Origin: Comamonas serinivorans | GTDB lineage: Bacteria > Pseudomonadota > Gammaproteobacteria > Burkholderiales > Burkholderiaceae_C | Length of the DNA stretch: 64,000 nucleotides | Direction: 5' to 3' | Assembly (NCBI RefSeq): GCF_002158865.1 | Contig: NZ_CP021455.1 | Coordinates: 682,001-746,000 of the forward strand | Shown: positions 53,218 to 62,492 of the stretch, one piece after another | How positions within the stretch are numbered: position 1 is the first letter of the stretch | How the letters are laid out: every line of letters begins with the position of its first letter | Position numbers and translations under genes: made by a program | The notes under the pieces: model-generated | Database searches by the model: none | The model's input: the letters and a program-made list of their open reading frames with translations, nothing else | What the model was told of the DNA's origin: nothing

Positions 53218-53248
53218 GCTGCACTCCATGTTGTTGGGCAATGGGCGG

Positions 53249-53296
53249 AGTATGTGCCGATTGCCGTTCGATGATCATTGGAAGCGGTTGGATACT
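53249..53296. repeat. 48-bp palindromic intergenic element, copy 17
   Basis: Ends AGTATG / GATACT; inner pairing weak (CCG / CGG). Its right end (GGATACTGC) lies 7 nt from the hexanucleotide array. Confidence 0.85.
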
Positions 53297-53302
53297 GCTT
53301 GA

Positions 53303-53372
53303 TATCCGTATCCGTATCCGTATCCGTATCCGTATCCGTATCCGTATCCGTATCCGTATCCGTATCCGTATC
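53303..53372. repeat. Hexanucleotide tandem repeat (TATCCG)
   Basis: Eleven full TATCCG units plus TATCC, no imperfections. Starts a few bases after copy 17 and ends 1 bp before the aroE stop codon. The unit contains GTATCC, the outer motif of several 48-bp copies. Confidence 0.97.
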
Positions 53373-53373
53373 C

Positions 53374-54225
53374 TCAGCCGGCCTGGGCACGCAGCGCCTG
53401 CAGCACCGGGGCCGTGGGCGGGCGCACGCCGCGCCACAGGGCAAAGGCCTCGGCGGCCTGCTCGACCAGCATGCCCAGCCCGTCGCGGGTGTGCGCGCCG
53501 TGGGCGGCGGCCCAGTCGAGGAACGCGCGGGCGGCCTGGCCGTACATCAGGTCGACGACCAGGGTGCGCGGGCCGATGACGCTGGCCGCCACCGGGCTGG
53601 CCGCGCCGGCCAGGCTGCTGGACGAGGCGTTGAGCACCACGTCGAAGGCCTGCGCCAGCGGCGCGCCCGCCAGGCCGCAGGCGCCGAGTGGCACGCCCAG
53701 GCGCGCGGACAGCGGGCCGTGGCGGGCCACCAGGTCCTCGGCCGTGGCCACGGTGCGGTTGGCCACCACCACCTCGGCCGGCCGCTCGGCCAGCAGCGGG
53801 CCCAGCACGCCGGCGCCGGCGCCGCCCGCGCCGATCAGCAGCACGCGCTGGCCGGCCAGGGCCCAGCCGGCGCCCTGGGTGATGTCGGCCATCAGGCCCA
53901 GGCCGTCGGTGTTGTCGCCAAACAGCCGGCCGTCGGCGCGCCGCACCAGCGTGTTGCAGGCCCCGGCCAGCTGCACGCGTTCGCTGGTCTCGTCGGCCAG
54001 GCGGGCGGCCTCGAGCTTGAAGGGCACCGTGATGTTGCAGCCCCGACCGCCCTCGGCGAAGAAGGCCTGCGCGGTGGCTGCAAACCCGTCCAGCGGGGCC
54101 AGCAGCCGGTCGTAGGCCATGGCCTGGCCGGTGAGCTGCGCAAACTGGGTGTGGATGTGCGGCGACAGGCTGTGGGCAATCGGGTTGCCCATCACGCAGT
54201 AGCAGTCGGGTGAGGCGGTGGTCAT
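53374..54225 (-). CDS. aroE: Shikimate dehydrogenase
   Basis: 283 residues. Shikimate-binding SLSPHIH (about 20-26); catalytic K70 in NITVPFK and D107 in GDNTDGLG; NADPH loop GAGGAGAG (about 132-139) with NRT at the adenosine phosphate site. Fourth step of aromatic amino-acid synthesis. The stop codon abuts the hexamer array, which should be transcribed as the aroE 3' end. Confidence 0.96.
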   Translation of the reverse strand: MTTASPDCYCVMGNPIAHSLSPHIHTQFAQLTGQAMAYDRLLAPLDGFAATAQAFFAEGGRGCNITVPFKLEAARLADETSERVQLAGACNTLVRRADGRLFGDNTDGLGLMADITQGAGWALAGQRVLLIGAGGAGAGVLGPLLAERPAEVVVANRTVATAEDLVARHGPLSARLGVPLGACGLAGAPLAQAFDVVLNASSSSLAGAASPVAASVIGPRTLVVDLMYGQAARAFLDWAAAHGAHTRDGLGMLVEQAAEAFALWRGVRPPTAPVLQALRAQAG

Positions 54226-54238
54226 GTCGGTGTGATGG

Positions 54239-54286
54239 GGTATCTGGCGATCACCGTTTCATGGTCAACGGCAGTGCCTGCATACT
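54239..54286. repeat. 48-bp palindromic intergenic element, copy 18
   Basis: Ends GGTATC / CATACT; inner stem CCGTT / AACGG. Between the TonB-family gene and aroE, same strand. Confidence 0.92.
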
Positions 54287-54306
54287 GCTGAATGAGGTGG
54301 CAAGCG

Positions 54307-55182
54307 TCAGCTGTCGCCCATGAGCTGCGTCTGCAGCGTCTGGTCGCGCGTGAAGGTGAAGCGGGAGACGACGACGATCTGGTCGGCGCGCTTGCGCATG
54401 GCGGGCTCAAAGCCCTCGAACGGGCCGGCACTGCGCGCGATGGCCATGGCGCGGCGGTCCAGCGTGGGGTTGCCGCTGGACTCGGCCACGTCCACGGCCA
54501 GCACGCGGCCATCGTGGTTCACGGTCATCATCATGGTGAGCGAGCCGTAGAGCTTCTGGCCGCCGACCTCGGGGAAGTTGGCCGTGCCCTGGGTCTCGAT
54601 CTTGCGGCGCAGCGCGTCGTAGTACTGCGCGTAGACCACCTCGCGCGTGGCGGGGCTGATGAAGCGCTTCTTGGGGCGGGCGTTTTCCTCGGCCACGCGG
54701 CGCTCGATCTCGGCCAGCAGCTTGAACAGCTGCTGGCGCTTGTCCTCGCGCGCCAGGCGTTCGGCGTCTTGACCGGGCTGGCTGGGGTCGGGCGCGTGCA
54801 TGCCGGCCAGCTGGCTGCGCACCTGGTCCAGCATCAGGTTCTGCTGCTGCAGCATCTCGTCGATCTGGCGCTGCGTTTCCTCGTTGATGACGTCGCCCAT
54901 CTGCGTGACGGCCGAGGGCGGCAGGGGCGAGGTGGCGCGCTTGTTCGGGTCGGCGTCGTCGCCGCCGCCGGCCAGGTTGGCCTGGGCCAGCGCCTGGGCC
55001 CGCTCGGGCACCTCGTCGGACTGGCTGTTGACCAGGATCACGTCGAGCGGCGCCTCGTCGAACAGGCGCTCGAAGTCCACGGTCTGCGCAAAGCGCGTGG
55101 TCAGCACCACGGCGTGCACGGCCAGGGACGCCAGCAGGCAGAGCTGGAAAACCGACAGTTTCTTGAGCGAGGGGATGTTCAC
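54307..55182 (-). CDS. TonB-family energy transducer-like protein
   Basis: 291 residues. Short cytoplasmic start, membrane helix about 12-31, long charged periplasmic coiled region (about 75-180), then a TonB-type C-terminal domain (about 205-285, with GSLTMMMTVNHDGRVLAVDVAESSGNPTLDRRAM). The Pro-rich spacer of classic TonB is replaced by an acidic/Gln-rich helix, the TolA-like variety. Same-strand group with rnb-type and aroE genes. Confidence 0.85.
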   Translation of the reverse strand: MNIPSLKKLSVFQLCLLASLAVHAVVLTTRFAQTVDFERLFDEAPLDVILVNSQSDEVPERAQALAQANLAGGGDDADPNKRATSPLPPSAVTQMGDVINEETQRQIDEMLQQQNLMLDQVRSQLAGMHAPDPSQPGQDAERLAREDKRQQLFKLLAEIERRVAEENARPKKRFISPATREVVYAQYYDALRRKIETQGTANFPEVGGQKLYGSLTMMMTVNHDGRVLAVDVAESSGNPTLDRRAMAIARSAGPFEGFEPAMRKRADQIVVVSRFTFTRDQTLQTQLMGDS

Positions 55183-55296
55183 GGCGGACGATTATCCCGT
55201 GTGTGCCGGCCCGCGCCGCGCCGCCCGGCCGCGGTGTGCGCCCAGGCCCGGCCGCGGGCCGGCCGGCAGTGCGGAACGGCGGCGCCGGGCCATGGC

Positions 55297-57387
55297 TCAG
55301 GACGGCGTGGGGGCCGGGGTGTCCGCGCCTTCGGCCTCGTTCACGTCCATGGCGATGTGCAGCGGGCCGGCCTGGGGCGCGTCCTCGTCCTCGTCCTCGT
55401 CGGCCGAGGTGACGACGTCGTCCAGGCGTTCGAGCACGGTGCCGTTCACGTCCAGGCTGATCAGGTCGACCTGGCCCAGGGCCACGCGCACGTGCGCGCC
55501 GCGCGCCAGCAGCTGGCTGCCCATGACGGGGAAGACCAGTGGCAGGTCATCGGCACGCACCAGCCAGGCGCCGCCGGGCAGGTCTTTGATGACGGCGCCC
55601 GTCAGCTCCGTGAGGCCGGCCTGCTGCAGGTGGCGCAGCGTCCAGAAGCGCTCCATCTGCGCCTGGTTGCCGTTGTAGGCGCTGTAGGCGGTGTCGAAGC
55701 TGCTGACGATGGAGAACAGGCTGGCGTCCTTGGGCTTGAAGGGCGCGGCCAGCGCGGCGGTGGCCCCGTGGCGCGCGGCGGCAATCAGCTGCCACTGGTT
55801 GACCAGGTCGACGTAGCGGCGCAGGGGCGAGGTGCTCCAGGCATAGCTCTTCACGCCGATGCCGGCATGCGGCAGTGCCTTGGTGCCCATGCGGACCTTG
55901 ACGCCGGGCGCCATGCTGGCCTGGCTGCGGTAGATGCCGGGCACGCCCAGCTCACCCAACCAGGTGCCCCAGGTGCTGTTGGCCAGGATCATGGCTTCGG
56001 AGACGATCAGGTCCAGCGCTTCGCCACGCGGGCGTACGCTGATCTGCACCGTCTCGTCGCCGGTCGGCACCGCGTCGTCGGCGTCGGGGTTCTGGCCGAC
56101 CAGCTTGAAGCTGTAGTCGGGCCGGTTGAAGTTCTCGGGCTTGCCACGCACCTGTTCGCGCTGGGCCTTGAGGTGGCGCGCCAGCCGGTGCAGGAACGAC
56201 AACTCGGGACGCAAATGGGTCAGGCGCGCCAGCGTCGCCTCGTCCAGGTGGGGGGCCACCGTGGGGCTGTCGGTTTCCAGCCACTCGGGCGTGACCACGC
56301 CGCCGAGCTTGTCGTGGCGCAGGTTGGCGTAGATGGGCACCTGCTCGAGCAGCGTGCGCTGGCCGGTGATGGCCAGGCTGGCCTCGTCGAAGGTGACGTA
56401 GAGCGAAATGGCCGGGCGCGGCACGCCTTCGCCCAGCGTGTAGGCCTCCACGACCTCGTCGGGCAGCATGGTGATCTTGTAGCCCGGCATGTAGACCGTG
56501 GACAGGCGCTGGCGCGCCACGGCGTCCAGCGGGCTGTCGGGCCCGAAGGCCAGGCCGGGCGCGGCGATGTGCACGCCCACCGTGACCGTGCCCGAACCCA
56601 GGCCCTGCACCGAGAGCGCATCGTCGATTTCCGTTGTCGAGGAGTCGTCGATGGAGTAGGCCTGCACGCTGGCCAACGGCAGCGTGTCGGTGATGGCCGG
56701 GGCCGAGAGCGGCGGGAAGCCCGTGCCCTTGGGGAAGTGTTCGAACAGGAAGCGCTGCCAGTGGAACTGGTAGGGCGAGCTGATGGCGCCGGCCGCCTGC
56801 AGCAGCGTCAGCGGCGGCTTTTGCGTGGCCTTGGCGGCCTGCACCACGGCCTTGTACTCGGGCGCGTTCTTGTCGGGCCGGAACAGGATCTTGTAGAGCT
56901 GCGTGGCCACGGGTTCGGGGCACTGCCCTTGCGCCAGCTGTTGGGCCCAGGTGTCGATCTCGGCCTGGATGCGGGCTTTCTTCTCGATGGCCGCCAGGGC
57001 CTGCTGCACGATCTCGGCCGGCGCCTTCTTGAAGCGGCCCTTGCCCGCGCGGCGGAAGTAATGCGGGGCCTCGTGCAGCGCGAACAGCGCCGCCACCTGC
57101 TGTGCCAGGCTGGGCGCGTCGCCGAAGTAGTCGGCCGCGAGGTCGGCAAAGCCGAATTCGTCGTCGGGGGCAAATTCCCAGGCCAGCGCCAGCTCGATGC
57201 TGGGCACCAGCTGCTGGGCCTGCGCGATCAGCTCGCCGGGGCCGGGCTTGTCGAAGCGCAGCAGTTGGTTGGCGCTTTTGACCTTGACGCGCTTGCCCGA
57301 GTCGAGCTCGACCTGGGCGGATGCCTCGGCTTCGGAAAGGATGCGGCCGGCCAGGAACTTGCCGGCTTCGTCGAATAAAACATTCAT
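55297..57387 (-). CDS. RNase II/RNase R-family exoribonuclease
   Basis: 696 residues. N-terminal helical region; the RNB catalytic domain (about 245-560) carries the metal-binding SIDDSSTTEIDDALS motif with all four acidic positions. A C-terminal S1-like domain (about 610-675) and an acidic tail DEDEDED follow. Degrades single-stranded RNA 3' to 5'. Shorter than RNase R and lacks its basic C-terminus, so nearer RNase II. Start overlaps the glycerate kinase stop (ATGA). Confidence 0.92.
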   Translation of the reverse strand: MNVLFDEAGKFLAGRILSEAEASAQVELDSGKRVKVKSANQLLRFDKPGPGELIAQAQQLVPSIELALAWEFAPDDEFGFADLAADYFGDAPSLAQQVAALFALHEAPHYFRRAGKGRFKKAPAEIVQQALAAIEKKARIQAEIDTWAQQLAQGQCPEPVATQLYKILFRPDKNAPEYKAVVQAAKATQKPPLTLLQAAGAISSPYQFHWQRFLFEHFPKGTGFPPLSAPAITDTLPLASVQAYSIDDSSTTEIDDALSVQGLGSGTVTVGVHIAAPGLAFGPDSPLDAVARQRLSTVYMPGYKITMLPDEVVEAYTLGEGVPRPAISLYVTFDEASLAITGQRTLLEQVPIYANLRHDKLGGVVTPEWLETDSPTVAPHLDEATLARLTHLRPELSFLHRLARHLKAQREQVRGKPENFNRPDYSFKLVGQNPDADDAVPTGDETVQISVRPRGEALDLIVSEAMILANSTWGTWLGELGVPGIYRSQASMAPGVKVRMGTKALPHAGIGVKSYAWSTSPLRRYVDLVNQWQLIAAARHGATAALAAPFKPKDASLFSIVSSFDTAYSAYNGNQAQMERFWTLRHLQQAGLTELTGAVIKDLPGGAWLVRADDLPLVFPVMGSQLLARGAHVRVALGQVDLISLDVNGTVLERLDDVVTSADEDEDEDAPQAGPLHIAMDVNEAEGADTPAPTPS

Positions 57388-58616
57388 GAGGGGATGGATT
57401 GTCCCATCACTGATGGCCGGGACCGCGGCCGCAGGCCCGGTGCCCCCACGGCCTGTCCCAGGTCCAGGCCGATGCGCACCATGCGCAGGGCATCGGCGGC
57501 GGCGCGCTCCAGCCAGTGCGGCGAGCGGGCCATGGCCTCGTCCAGCGAGCAGGGGCCTGGCACGATGCTGGCGCAGGCGTCGATGCCGTGCGCCAGGTTG
57601 AGGTCGGCGCCCGGGCCCAGGGTGCCGGCCAGCGCGATCACCGGCAGGCCGCGCAGCTTGGCGCGGCGCGCGACCTCGGCCGGCACCTTGCCGTAGGGCG
57701 TTTGTGCGTCCAGGCTGCCCTCGGCCGTGATGACGAGGTCGGCCCGGTCGAGCAGCTCGTCCAGCTGCAGGTCGTTCATGACGATGTCAAAGCGCGGGTG
57801 CAGGCGGCCGCCCAGCAGGGCCGCCACGCCGGCGCCCAGCCCGCCCGAGGCGCCAGCGCCCGGGGCCTGGCCGATGGCTTGGCCCAGGTCGCGGTGGATG
57901 ACCTCGGCCCAGCGCGTCATGGCCAGGTCCAGCTGGTCGACCTGCGCGGGCGTGGCGCCTTTTTGCGGGCCGAAGACCCGGGCCACGCCGCGCGGGCCCA
58001 GCAGCACGTTGTGCCAGTTGACGGCGGCGTCGAGCTGCACCTGCTGCAGGCGCGGATCCAGCCCCGACAGGTCGATGCGGTGCAGGCGCGCCAGCTCGCC
58101 GCCGCCGGGACCCAGCTCGCGCCCCTGGGCGTCGAGCAGCCGCGCGCCCAGGGCCTGCGCCATGCCGGCGCCGCCGTCGTTCACGCCCGAGTCGCCGCAG
58201 CCGAGCAGGATGCGCTCGGCACCCGCGTCGAGTGCCGCACGGATCAGCTCGCCCACGCCGCGGCTGGTGGTCAGCATGGGGTTGCGGCGCTCGCGCGGCA
58301 CCAGGCGCAGGCCGGCCGCGGCGGCCATTTCGATGACGGCGGTGCGGTGGCGGTTGCCCAGCAGGCCGAAGAACGACGGCAGGCTGTCGCCCAGTGGGCC
58401 GGTCACGCGCACCGGGATCAGCCGCCCCTGGGTGGCCTGCACCAGCGCCTGGGTGAAGCCTTCGCCGCCATCGGCCAGGGGCGCGGTCAGCACCTCGGCG
58501 TCGGGCATGGCCTGCTGCACGCCCCGGGCGAGGTGGCAGGCCACCGATTCGGCCGACAGGTTTTCCTTGAAGCCCGACGGGGCAACCAGCACGGTCAGGG
58601 CAGGGCGGCGGGACAT
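57384..58616 (-). CDS. Glycerate kinase (GlxK/GarK family)
   Basis: 410 residues from the ATG at 58616; the family start APSGFKENLSAESVACHLARG follows a short lead. GDSGVNDGGAGMAQALG (about 194-210) and the C-terminal TAEGSLDAQTPYGKVP are typical of type-I glycerate 2-kinases, which phosphorylate glycerate from the glyoxylate/tartronate route. C-terminal 30 residues are low-complexity. Translationally coupled to the RNase gene. Confidence 0.92.
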   Translation of the reverse strand: MSRRPALTVLVAPSGFKENLSAESVACHLARGVQQAMPDAEVLTAPLADGGEGFTQALVQATQGRLIPVRVTGPLGDSLPSFFGLLGNRHRTAVIEMAAAAGLRLVPRERRNPMLTTSRGVGELIRAALDAGAERILLGCGDSGVNDGGAGMAQALGARLLDAQGRELGPGGGELARLHRIDLSGLDPRLQQVQLDAAVNWHNVLLGPRGVARVFGPQKGATPAQVDQLDLAMTRWAEVIHRDLGQAIGQAPGAGASGGLGAGVAALLGGRLHPRFDIVMNDLQLDELLDRADLVITAEGSLDAQTPYGKVPAEVARRAKLRGLPVIALAGTLGPGADLNLAHGIDACASIVPGPCSLDEAMARSPHWLERAAADALRMVRIGLDLGQAVGAPGLRPRSRPSVMGQSIPS

Positions 58617-58740
58617 GGCGTTCTCCTGAGGTGGGCGGCGACGCGCTGCCCATGTCCTCACCAACGCCCCCGGGCCGGCTTTATTCCTGCAGATGCAAAG
58701 TGTTGCAAATGCAGGTCGGCTTTGAGGAAGGTGCTGGAGG

Positions 58741-58787
58741 GGTATTCCCCGTTTTCGATGAGCAATTGATCGAGGGTGGCGAATACT
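58741..58787. repeat. Palindromic intergenic element, copy 19 (47 bp)
   Basis: The only copy of off length (47 bp). Ends GGTATT / AATACT, so the sixth base pair T-A has changed on both sides together; inner stem TCGAT / ATCGA. Confidence 0.82.
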
Positions 58788-58898
58788 GCCTGTCTTGTAG
58801 GCAGGCTTGTTCGCTGGATACGCGACCTGTTCGCCGCGTGGTTCGGCGCGCGACCGGCAGCCTCGGTTCCTTCGCGCGCCGGGGTGAGGCACGCCCCC

Positions 58899-60449
58899 TC
58901 AGCGCAGCCCCAGCGCCGGCCACACCCATAGCGCGTGCACCAGCAGCCACAGCACCAGGGCCGGGGCCAGCACGCTGGCCAGGCGCAGCAGGTCGGCCGG
59001 TGTGAACCCGCCCGGCACGCGCGCGAACACCGCCACCGGTTTGGCGCTGGCGCTCAGGGTCTGGCAAAAGCCCGTGCCCTGCACCACCAGCATGGCCAGC
59101 AGCGCCGGGTTCAGGCCGGTGGCTGCGAGCGGCAGCACCACGGTGGGCAGCAGCACCACGGCGCGGGCCGTGCGCGAGGGCACGACCCCATGCGCCAGCA
59201 CGGCCACCACGGCCGCCAGCGCATACAGCGTGCCGGGCGCGGCCTGCGACAAGGCCAGCCCGTTCAGCGCCTGCGCGGCCAGGGCGGATGCGGCGCCGCT
59301 GGTCAGCAGCGCCTCGCCCAGCACCTGGCTGGCGGCCATGAACAGCAACAGCCGCCACTCGACCTGGCGCAACACGCGCCCCGGCTGCAGCCCGGTGCCG
59401 CCGGTGAGGACGGCCAGCGCCGCGATCACGGCCACCGCGGCCGGCTGCAGCCCCAGCGTGGCGCCGGTGGCCCAGCCCAGCACCGCCAGCGCGGCGATGG
59501 CGGCCACGGGCCGCTGCGCGTGCGTCCAGGGCGTGGGTGCGGCGGGGGCGGCCAGCGGTGTGGCGACGGTCACGCGTTGCCGGCGCTCGGCGGGTGGCAC
59601 GGCCCGCAGGATGACGGCCGTGGCCAGCGCGCAGCTGCCCAGCGCAAACGGGCCGGCCAGCCGCAGCCAGTCCAGCCAGTGCCATGCGGGGCCGCCCTGG
59701 GTGCGCACGAAGTCCAGCGTGACCAGGTGGGCGCCGGCGCCCGTCAGCACACCGCCGGCCGACAGCAGGATGACCGTGGGGCACAGCAGCGCCAGGGCAC
59801 GCGCCTGGGCGGGCGACAGGTGGGGCATCAGCCCCAGGCACAGCGGCAGCAGCAGGGCCGCCCGGGCCGAGGTCGAGGGGATGACGAAGGCCGTGGCCGC
59901 GATGAGCAGCGTCAGCCGCCCACACAGACTGTCAAAGCGCTGGCCGTCGGCGCCCAGGCCCAGGCGCAGCAGCCGCTCGGCCACGCCGCTGAGGCGCAGC
60001 GCGGCTGACAGCACGAAGGCGCCCGCCATCAGCCAGAGCAGCGGGTCGACCACGGTGGCGGCCAGCGTGAGCGGCGACACGACCTGCAGGCCGACAAGCG
60101 CCAGGCAGGCCGCGACGGCGACCGGCGTGTCGGCCCAGCGCAGCACGGTCCAGGCGATGAGGCAGGCCAGGGCCGCCAGCAGGCTGAGGCGGGCGGGCCA
60201 CGGCCAGCCCGGCAGCTGCAGGATGGCCGCGGTGCTGGCCAGGCCGAGCGCGGCGGCCAGGGCCAGGCGTCCTGTGGGCAGCGCATGGGCTGCGGCGGGG
60301 GCGGTGCGGGCGCCGCAGCCCGCGGGGGTGCCGCTGACCGGGCAGGCCCTGGCGCCGGCAACCCGACGGACGCCTTGGTCCGCGCCGGAATGGGCAGTGC
60401 CAGGGCTGGAGCCGGGACCGGCGTGGGGGCGGCGCAGGAACATCGTCAT
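58899..60449 (-). CDS. SLC13/DASS-type anion permease
   Basis: About 516 residues from the ATG at 60449; a start at 60485 is possible and the frame remains open into the upstream 48-bp element. The first 55 residues are low-complexity. About eleven to twelve membrane helices follow, with two hairpin-type segments (ATAFVIPSTSARAALLLPL and VLAHGVVPSRTARAVVLLPTVV), the duplicated SNT-like motifs of the DASS family in altered form. Sodium-coupled carboxylate or sulfate uptake is likely. Confidence 0.8.
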   Translation of the reverse strand: MTMFLRRPHAGPGSSPGTAHSGADQGVRRVAGARACPVSGTPAGCGARTAPAAAHALPTGRLALAAALGLASTAAILQLPGWPWPARLSLLAALACLIAWTVLRWADTPVAVAACLALVGLQVVSPLTLAATVVDPLLWLMAGAFVLSAALRLSGVAERLLRLGLGADGQRFDSLCGRLTLLIAATAFVIPSTSARAALLLPLCLGLMPHLSPAQARALALLCPTVILLSAGGVLTGAGAHLVTLDFVRTQGGPAWHWLDWLRLAGPFALGSCALATAVILRAVPPAERRQRVTVATPLAAPAAPTPWTHAQRPVAAIAALAVLGWATGATLGLQPAAVAVIAALAVLTGGTGLQPGRVLRQVEWRLLLFMAASQVLGEALLTSGAASALAAQALNGLALSQAAPGTLYALAAVVAVLAHGVVPSRTARAVVLLPTVVLPLAATGLNPALLAMLVVQGTGFCQTLSASAKPVAVFARVPGGFTPADLLRLASVLAPALVLWLLVHALWVWPALGLR

Positions 60450-60513
60450 GCCTGGGATGACGGGCCAGCGCACGATGTATTCCATCGGTCGGCCAGTTTT
60501 CATCAGAAATGGG

Positions 60514-60561
60514 GGTATGGACCATTTTTCGTTCATCATCAAACGGAAGTGGATGGATACC
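60514..60561. repeat. 48-bp palindromic intergenic element, copy 20
   Basis: Ends GGTATG / GATACC; inner stem TTCGTT / AACGGAA approximately. Between the protease and permease genes, same strand. Confidence 0.9.
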
Positions 60562-60575
60562 TCTTCCCAGGATGG

Positions 60576-61829
60576 TCAGTGCACGGCGCACCAGCGCTGC
60601 ACCTGCAGCAGCCCGTGGCCAAAGGTTCGGTCGTGGCCGGGCGGGCCCAGGTCGCTGGCCTGGGTGGCCAGCGCCTGCGCCACGGACGCGGGCGGCGTGT
60701 GGGTCAGCAAGGTGGCCACGGCCGCCGTCACCACGGGGGCCGCGAACGAGGTGCCGCTGCGCGCCCGGGCCCGGCCGCTGGCGGCGGTCTGCAGGCCCAC
60801 GCCGGGCGCGGCCAGGTCGACGTGGGCCCCGCGGCCGGCGCGGGGGTAGATGCGGTTGCCGGCATCGACGGCCGTGACGCCGATCACCTGGGGAAACGCG
60901 GCCGGAAACTGCGGCGCGGCGCCTGGGCCGCGGTTGCCCACGGCCGCGACGGTGACGATCTGGCGCGCATGCACCGCCGCCAGCGCCTGGGCCACGACGG
61001 CGTTGTGCTCGCCGGCAAAACTCATGTTGATGACGCGCGCGCCCCGCTGGGCCAGGGTGTCCAGCGCGGCCACCAGGTCCCAGGCATCCAGGCGTTCCTG
61101 GCCCTGCGCATCGCGGTGAAAGGCATCCACCACCAGCAGGCGGCTGCGCGGCAGCAGCCCGGGCAGCTCGGGCGTTTGCCCCACCAGCAGGCTGGCCACG
61201 GCGGTGCCGTGTGCCGCGGTGCTGGGGCGGCGGGCCGATGGTGCCGATCCGCTGGCAGCGGGCAGGGCGACGGCCTGGACCTGGGCGCCACGCAAGGCGG
61301 GGTGCGCCAGGTCGACGCGGGTGTCGATGAGGCCGATGGGCACGGCCTGGGTGCAGCGCCGGGTGGCAGACCAGCCCACCTGCGAGAAATGCGCGGGCGG
61401 CGCTGGCGCGGCGCGGCCCTGGTTGCTGCGGTAGCGGTGGTTGCGGTCGACCGTGGCGCCCGGGGCCAGCTGGCGCAGCCGGCCGACCGGGTCGCTCAGG
61501 CCCGCCGGCGCAAGCAGCCACACCACCGGCTGCGTCAGCAGGCCATTGGCGCGCTGGCCCAGCAGGCGCCAGCCGCCGCGTTGCAGTGTGGACAATTGCG
61601 CCGCCGTCAGCCCGCTGGCCACGAGTTCGACGCGCGGCTGAGGGCGGGGCCGTTGCGCGGGCCGGTCGTCGTCGTCGTCATCGTCATCGTCGCCCTCATC
61701 GTCGTCGTCCGCCCAGACTGTCACACCGGGCAGCGAGGATTCGGCGCCGGGCAGAAACGGCGCCAGGCACAGGGCCATGACCAGGCCCAGCCGGGCCATG
61801 GAATGCAACAGGACAGACATGCGTGACAC
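60576..61829 (-). CDS. Secreted subtilisin-like (S8) serine protease
   Basis: 417 residues. Signal peptide about 1-30, then an acidic run (DDDDEGDDDDDDDDD, 41-55) encoded by a GTC/ATC trinucleotide repeat on the plus strand that could vary in length. A propeptide-like region (about 65-160) precedes the S8 domain with catalytic Asp169 (GLIDTRVD), His207 (HGTAVASL), oxyanion Asn299 and Ser361 (GTSFAAPV). Periplasmic or outer. Divergent from the sigma/anti-sigma pair, so it may be under that sigma factor or act on its anti-sigma. Confidence 0.92.
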   Translation of the reverse strand: MSRMSVLLHSMARLGLVMALCLAPFLPGAESSLPGVTVWADDDDEGDDDDDDDDDRPAQRPRPQPRVELVASGLTAAQLSTLQRGGWRLLGQRANGLLTQPVVWLLAPAGLSDPVGRLRQLAPGATVDRNHRYRSNQGRAAPAPPAHFSQVGWSATRRCTQAVPIGLIDTRVDLAHPALRGAQVQAVALPAASGSAPSARRPSTAAHGTAVASLLVGQTPELPGLLPRSRLLVVDAFHRDAQGQERLDAWDLVAALDTLAQRGARVINMSFAGEHNAVVAQALAAVHARQIVTVAAVGNRGPGAAPQFPAAFPQVIGVTAVDAGNRIYPRAGRGAHVDLAAPGVGLQTAASGRARARSGTSFAAPVVTAAVATLLTHTPPASVAQALATQASDLGPPGHDRTFGHGLLQVQRWCAVH

Positions 61830-61958
61830 CTTACCAAGACCTTCACAGGCCCATCAACGCGGCACCGGCCGCGGTATTCCCGCGGCCTGGAAGCGGGCGG
61901 TTCGGCAGCGCGCGGAATACATCGGCGCCTGCGCCGTTGATGCCGGTGAGGACCCCGC

Positions 61959-62492
61959 ATGAACATGGACATTGGAGACGAGCTGGTGCAGGCGCTGCCG
62001 CGCATGCGCCGTTACGCCCTGGCGCTGTGCCGCGATGGCGATGTGGCCAACGACTTGGTGCAGACGGCCTGCGAACGGGCGCTGGCGGCCGGCGGCCCGG
62101 GCGATTCGGGGGCGCCGTTCATGGCCTGGCTGTTCACCATCTTGCGCAACCTGTGGCTGGACCGCTTGCGCCGCCTGCAGACCCAGGGCGTGAGCAGCGA
62201 CATCGATGACCACGCTGAGGCCTTGCCGGGCGCCCCCGGTGAAGACCTGCGCGTGGACGCCCGCCTGCGGCTGGAGCGCGTGCAGCAGGCCCTGCCGCAG
62301 CTGCCGGCGGCGCAGCGCGAGCTGCTGCTGTTGGTGTGCGTCGAGGAGCTGAGCTACAAGGAGGCCGCCACGGTGCTGGGCGTGCCCATGGGCACGGTGA
62401 TGAGCCGGCTGGCCCGGGCCCGCCTCAAGCTGGCGCAACTGGCCGGCGTGTCGGGCGACACATTGCAACAAGGAGCACCCCATGGCGGATGA
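61959..62492 (+). CDS. ECF-type RNA polymerase sigma factor
   Basis: 177 residues. Region sigma-2 (about 10-75, LPRMRRYALALCRDGDVANDLVQ and WLFTILRNLWLDRLRR) and sigma-4 (about 115-165, with the helix-turn-helix LSYKEAATVLGVPMGTVMSRLARAR). Group IV sigma factor for envelope or stress genes. Overlaps the downstream anti-sigma gene by 11 nt. Confidence 0.93.
   Translation: MNMDIGDELVQALPRMRRYALALCRDGDVANDLVQTACERALAAGGPGDSGAPFMAWLFTILRNLWLDRLRRLQTQGVSSDIDDHAEALPGAPGEDLRVDARLRLERVQQALPQLPAAQRELLLLVCVEELSYKEAATVLGVPMGTVMSRLARARLKLAQLAGVSGDTLQQGAPHGG

Noticed and set aside
53303..53372. CRISPR-like array
   Set aside because: Units are 6 bp with no spacers; it is a microsatellite.
53278..54213. 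Frame reading a Ser-Val (or Arg-Ile) dipeptide run from the hexamer array
   Set aside because: Translation of the tandem repeat and the antisense of aroE; not a protein gene.
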